Assembly: GCA_905192625.1 (NCBI GenBank)
Contig: CAJJLI010000061.1
Location: 1-8,504 of the forward strand
DNA length: 8,504 nucleotides
From: an uncultured Clostridium sp.
GTDB lineage: Bacteria > Bacillota > Clostridia > Lachnospirales > Lachnospiraceae
Reading direction: 5' to 3'
The position numbers and the translations under genes are program-made. The notes beneath the pieces were generated by a model. The model saw only the letters and a list, made by a program, of their open reading frames with translations, had not been told where the DNA came from and did no database searches. This document shows positions 1 to 5,321 of this stretch, one piece after another (position 1 is the stretch's first letter; the number at the start of each line of letters is the position of its first letter).

Positions 1-53
1 CCAGCAGAAGAGCGCCAAGATGGCCGCCGGTGAATTCCCGGACATCGGCTTGA
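1..53. other. GC-rich stub not matching the rest (probable chimeric or assembly join)
   Basis: These bases are far richer in G and C than anything else in the window, and they do not continue HtpG. In the htpG frame they end in an in-frame TGA at 51-53, directly before the Asp-Lys-Thr-Asn-Glu-Asp codons that HtpG should have there. Another plus-strand frame (from base 2) is open for 18 codons, reading through Met-Ala-Ala-Gly-Glu-Phe-Pro-Asp-Ile-Gly, and stops at 56-58. That peptide has the look of a coding fragment from a higher-GC organism; the Gly-Glu-Phe-Pro-Asp-Ile run is faintly reminiscent of sugar ABC solute-binding proteins, but this is far too short to assign. An EcoRI site (GAATTC) lies at 32-37. 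The simplest inference is a contig-end chimera; a real genomic rearrangement breaking htpG is the alternative. Confidence 0.6.
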
Positions 54-1760
54 GATAAAACAAATGAAGATCAAATTATCGGACACTTTGGTTTAGGTTT
101 TTACTCTGCATTTATGGTAGCTGGAAAAGTAACCATTGATTCCCTATCTTATAAAGATGGTGCAAAAGCAGTTCATTGGGAATCTGAAGAAGGTACTGAA
201 TTTGAGATGTCAGAAAGTGATAGAACAGAACGCGGTACTGAAATTACACTTTATTTAAACGAAGATAGTTATGAATTTTCAAATGAATATCGTGCAAAGG
301 AAGTTATTGAGAAGTACTGTTCCTTTATGCCAGTTCCAATTTTCTTTACCAATGCAAATGCACCGGTAGAAGAGGAAAAAGAAGAAGAAATCGTAGAAGA
401 AAATCAGGATGAAATCATTGATGCAGAGGTTGCCGAAGATGGCACAGCAACTGAGGCAAAGGACACAGAGAAAGAGAAGAAGGGTCCTAAGCCACTAAAT
501 GATCCAAATCCATTATGGGCAAAACATCCGAATGAATGTACGGAAGAAGATTATAAGGAGTTTTACCGTAAAGTATTCCATGATTTTAAAGAGCCTTTGT
601 TCTGGATTCATTTGAATATGGATTATCCATTTAACTTAAAAGGTATTTTATACTTCCCTAAAATTAATACAGAATATGATAGTATTGAGGGAACAATTAA
701 ATTATATAACAATCAAGTATTTATTGCAGATAACATCAAAGAAGTTATTCCTGAATTCTTAATGTTATTAAAAGGTGTAATTGATTGTCCTGATTTACCA
801 CTTAATGTTTCAAGAAGTGCATTACAAAACGATGGTTTTGTTAAGAAAATTTCTGACTACATTACGAAAAAAGTAGCGGACAAACTTTCTGGAATGTTTA
901 AAGTGGAACGTGAAAATTATGAAAAATTCTGGGATGATATCAGCCCATTCATTAAATTCGGTTGCTTAAAAGATGAGAAATTCCGTGAAAAGATGAAAGA
1001 TTTCATTATCTTTAAGAACTTAGAGAAGAAATTTGTAACTCTTCCTGAATATTTAGAAGCAGCGAAAGTCGGAAAAGATTCTTCAGAGGATGTAACCGCA
1101 GCAGAAGTAAAAGAAGAAACTAAGAGTGATGACACTGCAGCAGAAGAAAGAAAAGATGTTGTATATTATGTAACAAATGAGCAACAACAAAGCCAGTATA
1201 TCAATATGTTTAAGGATGCAAACATTGATGCAGTATTCTTAACACATAACATTGATCAGCCATTTGTGACACAATTAGAACAAGACAATCCTAAAGTTCG
1301 TTTCCAGAGAATCGATGCAGATATTACGGAAAGCTTTAAGGAAGAGACATCAGAAGATGATGAAAAGGATTTAAAAGAAAAGACAGAGAAATTAACCGAA
1401 ACATTTAAGAAAGCTTTAAATAAAGAAAAATTAGAAGTTAAGGTTGAAAAACTTAAAAATCCAAAGGTATCATCAATGATTACATTATCAGAAGAAAGCC
1501 GTAGAATGCAAGATATGATGAAGATGTACAATATGTATGGAATGGATCCATCCATGTTTGGTGCTTCTGAAACACTTATATTAAATGCAAACAATGCGCT
1601 TGTAAAATATATTCTTGAAAATGAAAATGATGAGCATGCTACTATGATTTGTGAGCAATTATATGATTTAGCATTAATTAGCCATAAGCCATTGGATCCA
1701 GAAGCAATGACAAAATTCATTGAACGTAGCAATGAAATTATGATGTTATTAACAAAATAA
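54..1760 (+). CDS. htpG: Molecular chaperone HtpG (Hsp90), 5'-truncated
   Basis: ATP-dependent cytosolic chaperone of the Hsp90 family that acts as a dimer. The visible 568 codons begin inside the N-terminal GHKL ATPase domain: the glycine-rich lid end Gly-His-Phe-Gly-Leu-Gly-Phe-Tyr-Ser-Ala-Phe is at 81-113. The middle domain carries the expected Leu-Asn-Val-Ser-Arg-Ser loop, with the conserved catalytic-type Arg at 813-815, and the C-terminal dimerisation domain ends normally at TAA 1758-1760. Roughly the first 100 residues (catalytic Glu, Asn box, Asp-x-Gly-Ile-Gly motif) are missing because the frame is interrupted at 51-53 by the GC-rich stub. The first ATG in frame, at 114, is an internal Met of the conserved ATPase core and not a real start. 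Two acidic low-complexity insertions are present: about 40 residues at 366-485, between the N and middle domains, and about 28 residues at 1074-1157. The family call is secure; the truncation is probably an artefact of the window or contig edge. Confidence 0.95.
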   Translation, partial: DKTNEDQIIGHFGLGFYSAFMVAGKVTIDSLSYKDGAKAVHWESEEGTEFEMSESDRTERGTEITLYLNEDSYEFSNEYRAKEVIEKYCSFMPVPIFFTNANAPVEEEKEEEIVEENQDEIIDAEVAEDGTATEAKDTEKEKKGPKPLNDPNPLWAKHPNECTEEDYKEFYRKVFHDFKEPLFWIHLNMDYPFNLKGILYFPKINTEYDSIEGTIKLYNNQVFIADNIKEVIPEFLMLLKGVIDCPDLPLNVSRSALQNDGFVKKISDYITKKVADKLSGMFKVERENYEKFWDDISPFIKFGCLKDEKFREKMKDFIIFKNLEKKFVTLPEYLEAAKVGKDSSEDVTAAEVKEETKSDDTAAEERKDVVYYVTNEQQQSQYINMFKDANIDAVFLTHNIDQPFVTQLEQDNPKVRFQRIDADITESFKEETSEDDEKDLKEKTEKLTETFKKALNKEKLEVKVEKLKNPKVSSMITLSEESRRMQDMMKMYNMYGMDPSMFGASETLILNANNALVKYILENENDEHATMICEQLYDLALISHKPLDPEAMTKFIERSNEIMMLLTK

Positions 1761-1768
1761 TATGAATT

Positions 1769-1818
1769 AAAGCTGTTGGAAAGTAACCAAATAGGTTGTT
1801 TTTCGACAGCTTTTATTT
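1769..1818 (+). terminator. Intrinsic terminator of htpG
   Basis: A 20-bp stem (1769-1788 pairing with 1794-1813) around a 5-nt AAATA loop, starting 8 bases after the htpG stop. Sixteen pairs are Watson-Crick and four are G-U wobbles in the RNA, so it is fully paired in the plus-strand transcript but imperfect in the opposite one. It runs into TTTTATTTT. The wobble bias makes this a plus-strand terminator. Confidence 0.85.
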
Positions 1819-1874
1819 TGGTTAGATGGGATAAAATTTTACAACTTAACAAAGAGCCCCATAGAAATGAAAAT

Positions 1875-1903
1875 AGAAAGCTCATTTTCTGAGCTTTCTT
1901 TTT
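1875..1903. terminator. Bidirectional intrinsic terminator between convergent genes
   Basis: A perfect 10-bp stem (AGAAAGCTCA at 1875-1884 with TGAGCTTTCT at 1890-1899) and a 5-nt TTTTC loop, followed on the plus strand by TTTTT (1899-1903). On the minus strand the stem is followed by a U-rich run (complement of 1863-1874). It lies between the convergent htpG and lipoprotein genes, so it can end minus-strand lipoprotein transcripts and back up the htpG terminator. Confidence 0.8.
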
Positions 1904-1937
1904 AAGCCATTCATTTTATTCGTTTTTAAAATCTTTA

Positions 1938-2765
1938 TTATTCCTGTGATAATTTATAAGTGCCTTCAAAAAGTCCTTTTGAAAAAGGGTTTTGTCCAGA
2001 TTCTGTTATATTTAATTCTTTTTCATTCATAACAAAGTTAAGTGTAAAACCAGCATTGTCTTTATAGGTTGCTGTATTTCCCTGAATTTGTGCTATGCCA
2101 AAATAGTCGGTAGATTTACCATCATAGCTTACATCTAGTGTAAATTCAAATGAATTAGCATCTCCTTGTGCCAAAGTAATTTTACCATTGCTTTTACCAT
2201 CTTTATCAAGTCGATTAAAAATTCCATTCCAGTCACATACAGCATCTACTGCTGCGTTATAAAGAGGAAAGTTTGAATAGTCGCTTATACTTCCATCTTC
2301 ATTGTAACAATAAATTTCACCACTCACCTTATTTACTACCAAAGATGGAGTAATTACTTTATCGTTTGCTTTTACTTGGAATGAAAAGTATTGCTTTTGA
2401 TCAACCACAACATCCGTTGATAATAAGTTAATTGAGTAAATGTTTAAATCAAGCTTTGACTCAATAATGGAACGCGCGTCTGCTTCTGTTAGCATAGTAC
2501 TTTCATCAATTGTAGAAGAACTATCATCCAAAGAAGGAGAAGGTATCGGAGTGCTAGTAGGGGATAAGGTAGGTGTTATAGTAATGCTAGGAGTGACAGT
2601 TTCGCTAATTGCCTCTGTTGGTGTAGGGGTAATATTGTCTTGTGGTTCTTTGTTTTTACAAGCAGTAAGCAACAAGACACCAACTACCATACTCTGTAAA
2701 ATTACCTTTTTAATTTTAATGTTTCTGCGTTTACTAATCTCTTGATTTCTTATTGTTTTTTTCAT
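1938..2765 (-). CDS. Secreted lipoprotein with Thr/Pro-rich linker, function unknown
   Basis: A 275-residue protein probably anchored on the outer face of the membrane. It has a long basic N-region (residues 1-20, many Lys/Arg), a hydrophobic segment (21-33) and a lipobox Leu-Thr-Ala-Cys with the lipidated Cys at 36. Residues 41-85 form a Thr/Pro/Ser/Ile linker typical of clostridial surface proteins. Residues about 88-165 form an alpha/beta region with Val-Asn-Lys-Val-Ser-Gly-Glu-Ile-Tyr, reminiscent of PepSY-like or uncharacterised lipoprotein domains. Residues about 178-272 look like a small all-beta barrel starting Asp-Trp-Asn-Gly-Ile-Phe and ending Phe-Glu-Gly-Thr-Tyr. The start is supported by GGAG five bases upstream of ATG (minus strand, about 2771-2774). 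It is transcribed away from the ABC cluster and convergently with htpG. The secretion call is firm. I do not recognise a defined function; a substrate-binding or inhibitor-like role would be a guess. Confidence 0.85.
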   Translation of the reverse strand: MKKTIRNQEISKRRNIKIKKVILQSMVVGVLLLTACKNKEPQDNITPTPTEAISETVTPSITITPTLSPTSTPIPSPSLDDSSSTIDESTMLTEADARSIIESKLDLNIYSINLLSTDVVVDQKQYFSFQVKANDKVITPSLVVNKVSGEIYCYNEDGSISDYSNFPLYNAAVDAVCDWNGIFNRLDKDGKSNGKITLAQGDANSFEFTLDVSYDGKSTDYFGIAQIQGNTATYKDNAGFTLNFVMNEKELNITESGQNPFSKGLFEGTYKLSQE

Positions 2766-2821
2766 AATTACTCCAATCCGCGTATGTAAAACGCTATTAT
2801 TGCATTATTTTATGTGAGATG

Positions 2822-2843
2822 CATATGAAAATAAATTCATATG
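2822..2843. promoter_or_regulatory. Inverted repeat, candidate operator
   Basis: CATATGAA (2822-2829) and TTCATATG (2836-2843) form a perfect 8-bp inverted repeat around AATAAA. It has no T-tract and weak pairing for a terminator, so a protein-binding operator is likelier than an RNA hairpin. It sits about 57-78 bases upstream of the lipoprotein start, where a repressor or activator of that gene could act. The binding protein is unknown. Confidence 0.45.
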
Positions 2844-2909
2844 AAAAAGAAAGCTTATAAAGTCTATGATACATTCTAAAGCTAAGATAAGGCAGGTTTT
2901 AGGCAAAAG

Positions 2910-2926
2910 TCTTACGGGAATCTTAC
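2910..2926. promoter_or_regulatory. 11-bp-period direct repeat TCTTAC, candidate regulator site
   Basis: TCTTAC occurs at 2910-2915 and again at 2921-2926, exactly one helical turn apart. Direct repeats of this period are the usual arrangement for OmpR/PhoB-type (including VanR-type) response regulators. No OmpR-type regulator is encoded in the window, so the cognate protein would be elsewhere. Short length makes chance occurrence possible in AT-rich DNA. Confidence 0.3.
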
Positions 2927-2950
2927 AAAAGTATGAATCATCCTTTGAAA

Positions 2951-2990
2951 ACTATGACTTTTGTCATGTCAAAAAACTATTCTTTGTCAT
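2951..2990 (+). promoter_or_regulatory. Candidate response-regulator box upstream of the ABC/two-component cluster
   Basis: ATGAC-TTTT-GTCAT (2954-2967) is a perfect 5-4-5 palindrome preceded by ACT. A second imperfect copy follows at 2976-2990 (ACTAT...TTTGTCAT), so TTTGTCAT recurs 23 bp apart. Relative to a start site predicted near 3026, the two copies centre near -66 and -43, the usual positions for an activator that replaces a weak -35. NarL/FixJ regulators bind such short palindromic half-sites, and one is encoded at the end of the cluster; self-activation is inferred. Confidence 0.45.
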
Positions 2991-3010
2991 TATTCTAATT
3001 TTTGGTAATG

Positions 3011-3019
3011 TGATATGAT
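3011..3019 (+). promoter_or_regulatory. Extended -10 promoter of the ABC transporter cluster
   Basis: TGA followed by TATGAT (3014-3019, 5 of 6 to TATAAT) is an extended -10. At the correct spacing (about 2990-2997) no TTGACA-like -35 exists, which fits an activator-dependent promoter using the box at 2951-2990. Transcription would begin near 3026, giving a roughly 100-nt leader. Confidence 0.45.
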
Positions 3020-3126
3020 AATTCAAATAGAAAAAATATACTCGTTATTAGGAGCTATTATTAATTGAATCATTATTTTTCTTAAATAAGATGTAATAGA
3101 TAAAATTGAATGGTGGAGGTACTTAT

Positions 3127-4071
3127 ATGGAATTTGTGCGTGTTGAAAAATTGACAAAATGTTATGGAGATTTTATTGCAGTAGACAATTTGAGTTTTAC
3201 TGTAATGAAAGGAGAAATATTTGGATTGCTTGGCCCCAATGGTGCTGGTAAATCAACAACCCTAAGTGTAATCACATCATTACTATCTATCGATAAAGGC
3301 AAAGTTAAAGTTGCAGATTATGACGTTAGTACACATAAGCAGGAAGCGAAACAGTTTATGGGCATTGTACCACAAGATATCGCCATTTATATGCATTTGA
3401 ATGCGATTGAAAATGTTAAATTTTTTGCTTCTTTGTATGGTATTCGGGGCAAAGAGCTGGAAGAGGCTGCGAAAGAGGCACTAGATTTTGTTGGACTAAC
3501 AGGACATATGAAAAAGAAGCCAAAACAGATGTCAGGGGGTATGCAAAGAAGATTAAACATCGCTTGTGGAATTGCACATCGTCCAAAGTTAATTATTATG
3601 GATGAACCAACCGTAGGAGTAGATGCACAATCAAGGGAACATATATTAAACTCCATAAGATTTTTAAAGGAGAAAGGCGCAACGATTATCTATACGTCTC
3701 ATTATCTACAAGAAGTAGAAGAACTTTGTGATCGTATCGCCATCATGGACCATGGTAAGTTAATTGCAATGGGTACAAAAGATGAACTGATTTCTATGGT
3801 GACGGACTATAAGACATTTTTTATTAAAATAAAAGAAGAAACACGCAATAATTTTGAAGATATAAAGAAGAAACTTCTCTTTCAAAAAGGTGTGAAGCAA
3901 GTATCAAAAGATGGAGAAGTATTACGTATTGATATGCAGATTGGTGAAGAAAGCATGGAAAATATTTTATCTGTCTTAATGTCTGAGGGAGTTGCAATCA
4001 AATATATTACCAGTGAAGTACCAAACTTAGATACTACGTTCCTAGCTCTAACTGGGCGTGAGCTTCGTTAA
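3127..4071 (+). CDS. ABC transporter ATP-binding protein, LnrL/YfiL-like drug exporter ATPase
   Basis: Cytoplasmic ATPase subunit that powers the two permeases encoded next to it. In the 314-residue product, Walker A Gly-Pro-Asn-Gly-Ala-Gly-Lys-Ser-Thr is at 36-44, the Q-loop Gln at 83, the signature Met-Ser-Gly-Gly-Met-Gln at 135-140, Walker B Leu-Ile-Ile-Met-Asp-Glu at 155-160 and the switch His at 192. All catalytic residues are intact. Residues about 205-314 form the extra C-terminal domain typical of ABC-2 (CcmA/DrrA-type) export ATPases. The start chosen is ATG 3127, seven bases after GGAGG (3115-3119). A TTG at 3106 is in frame, but using it would place that ribosome binding site inside the coding sequence. 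The stop is nine bases before the next gene's first ATG. By neighbourhood this corresponds to LnrL of the B. subtilis linearmycin-resistance system; the substrate here is unknown. Confidence 0.93.
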   Translation: MEFVRVEKLTKCYGDFIAVDNLSFTVMKGEIFGLLGPNGAGKSTTLSVITSLLSIDKGKVKVADYDVSTHKQEAKQFMGIVPQDIAIYMHLNAIENVKFFASLYGIRGKELEEAAKEALDFVGLTGHMKKKPKQMSGGMQRRLNIACGIAHRPKLIIMDEPTVGVDAQSREHILNSIRFLKEKGATIIYTSHYLQEVEELCDRIAIMDHGKLIAMGTKDELISMVTDYKTFFIKIKEETRNNFEDIKKKLLFQKGVKQVSKDGEVLRIDMQIGEESMENILSVLMSEGVAIKYITSEVPNLDTTFLALTGRELR

Positions 4072-4086
4072 GAAAGGGGGATGACC

Positions 4087-5145
4087 ATGGTATTTTTAAA
4101 TGAATGTAGGGTATTTTTTAGAGATTATACGAATTTGCTTTTTATTGTTGTGTTTCCACTAACTATGATTTTGCTTTTAGGGAATATGTTAAAAGATCTT
4201 GATTATGCAGATGCAGAAGTTGGGAAGATTAATGCGGAATTTATTATTGGAACAGATGTAATTGAAACTAGGGCGATTGAGGCTTTTATAGAAAATATCA
4301 ATGCATACGGCAATATTAATTTGACGCAAGCGAGTGATGCAAATCGTGCTAAAAATAAAATTGCTAATAAAGAATTGGATGCATTTGTAGAATTTAATGG
4401 GGAAAATATTAATTTGTTTGAGGGTGAGAATGAAATTAAGAATCGTAGCTTCTTTGCTATCCTGAATGGATTTCTTCAAAATATAAAAGTGCCACAACAC
4501 AATGTAGAGGTACAAAAAAGCTTTATTACAAAGAAAGAATTCGATAAAAATCGGAGTATGCTTGATTACTATGGAGTTTGCATGATTATACTTGTTAGTT
4601 GTGCGGGAGGGATTGGATGTTTTACGAGTTTTGGAGATGAGAGAAAAAATAAAACGCTACTTCGTTTGATTGCCTCACCAATAAAGCGTACAAATATTTT
4701 TATGCAAAAAGTGTTTGGCATGATGTTAAGTGCCGGGGTAGAAATTGCTGTTATTATGATTGTCGGAACTGTTTTTTTTAATGTTCATTATGCCAATAAT
4801 TTTTTTGATAATTTATTATTATTTTTATTTTTCTTTATATCAATGATGACCTTAAGCTGTGTGGGTGTTAGTTTGGGCTTATTTTTAAAAGGGAATCCAC
4901 TTCTTATGTTTGGACCAATTCTTTGGTTGATGATGTTTTTTAGTGGAACCTTTTCTAAAGAGTTATATATTGAGGAAATCACACCGTTTATACCAATGTA
5001 TCAAATGCAACAGGCAGCTTTTCAATTGATTCTATTTTCTAAAAAGGAAAAGGTGCTTTTTATAATTTTAATTGAACTTATCATTGGGATCGCATTTATT
5101 ATATTTGGCGTAATTAAATTTAATAAATTGCAATATGAATCGTGA
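4087..5145 (+). CDS. ABC-2 type transporter permease (first subunit, LnrM/YfiM-like)
   Basis: Integral membrane subunit of the exporter, 352 residues. It has one N-terminal membrane segment (about 15-35), a large external domain (about 37-160), then five more segments (about 161-181, 205-231, 243-268, 271-288 and 322-344). This is the standard ABC-2 layout of TM1, a big extracytoplasmic loop and a five-helix C-terminal block. Charged Asp-Glu-Arg-Lys after TM2 and Phe-Phe-Ser-Gly-Thr-Phe after TM5 are typical of the family. Start: the ribosome binding site AAGGGGG (4074-4080) directly abuts an in-frame ATG at 4081, leaving no spacer, whereas ATG 4087 is six bases away and is preferred; starting at 4081 adds only Met-Thr. 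It follows the ATPase gene closely, so co-transcription is expected. It probably pairs with the second permease as a heterodimer. Confidence 0.9.
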   Translation: MVFLNECRVFFRDYTNLLFIVVFPLTMILLLGNMLKDLDYADAEVGKINAEFIIGTDVIETRAIEAFIENINAYGNINLTQASDANRAKNKIANKELDAFVEFNGENINLFEGENEIKNRSFFAILNGFLQNIKVPQHNVEVQKSFITKKEFDKNRSMLDYYGVCMIILVSCAGGIGCFTSFGDERKNKTLLRLIASPIKRTNIFMQKVFGMMLSAGVEIAVIMIVGTVFFNVHYANNFFDNLLLFLFFFISMMTLSCVGVSLGLFLKGNPLLMFGPILWLMMFFSGTFSKELYIEEITPFIPMYQMQQAAFQLILFSKKEKVLFIILIELIIGIAFIIFGVIKFNKLQYES

Positions 5146-5321
5146 TTAAGAGAAGTATTATGTAGTAAATTAATTTAGAGAAAGCGATTTAGGGATATGG
5201 TAGAAATTTGTTTATCGTGAAAAATGCAAATAAATGTTTTATAGTAATGGAAGTTATCAACAAAGAAACTATCAAGAACTTCTGAATAAAAATTAACTGC
5301 CCTTGGCAGATGGAGAATCAT
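5146..5321 (+). other. Unusually long intra-cluster gap between the two permease genes
   Basis: About 176 bases separate the two permease genes, whereas the first two genes are nearly adjacent. No gene of useful length is seen; the longest candidate is a 12-residue frame at 5247-5285 without a ribosome binding site. There is no intrinsic terminator. A TATAGT hexamer (5240-5245) could be a -10, but no acceptable -35 accompanies it. A short hairpin CTGCC-CTT-GGCAG (5297-5309) sits three bases before the ribosome binding site of the next gene. Confidence 0.5.

Larger units (their letters stand above)
2766..3126. other. Divergent intergenic regulatory region
   Basis: About 360 bases without a convincing gene, between the minus-strand lipoprotein and the plus-strand ABC transporter cluster. 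It holds, in order: the lipoprotein ribosome binding site, an 8-6-8 inverted repeat (2822-2843), an 11-bp-period direct repeat of TCTTAC (2910-2926), an ATGAC-N4-GTCAT palindrome with a partial second copy (2951-2990), an extended -10 element (3011-3019) and a roughly 100-nt leader ending in the GGTGGAGGT ribosome binding site of the ATPase gene. No clear -35/-10 pair was found on the minus strand; TAAAAT in the minus strand near 2807-2812 is the best -10 candidate for the lipoprotein gene, with a poor -35. Confidence 0.6.

Noticed and set aside
1256..1885. A 209-codon open frame on the minus strand opposite the htpG 3' end
   Set aside because: It lies antisense to strongly conserved HtpG sequence, crosses both terminator hairpins, and its Ser/Phe/Leu/Ile-rich translation is the usual shadow of an acidic Lys/Glu-rich gene.
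2441..2660. Possible DNA repeat array in the lipoprotein linker
   Set aside because: The repetition is at the amino-acid level (Thr-Pro, Ser-Pro) with varied codons; no exact repeat unit long enough for a repeat or CRISPR call.
2440..2745. A 101-codon plus-strand open frame within the lipoprotein gene
   Set aside because: It is the complement of the Thr/Pro linker and signal peptide; the Val/Gly/Ser repeats are a by-product, and it has no good ribosome binding site.
2984..3019. TTGTCA (2984-2989) as a -35 paired with TATGAT (3014-3019)
   Set aside because: The spacer would be 24 bases, well outside the 16-18 range; the hexamer is better explained as part of the repeated TTTGTCAT box.
3026..3126. 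Attenuator or riboswitch in the ATPase leader
   Set aside because: The leader is AT-rich with only a repeated AATTGAAT (3063-3070 and 3103-3110); no stable hairpin or terminator-like element is visible.
5247..5285. A short open frame of 12 residues in the gap between permease genes
   Set aside because: No ribosome binding site, too short, and the composition is that of the flanking non-coding DNA.
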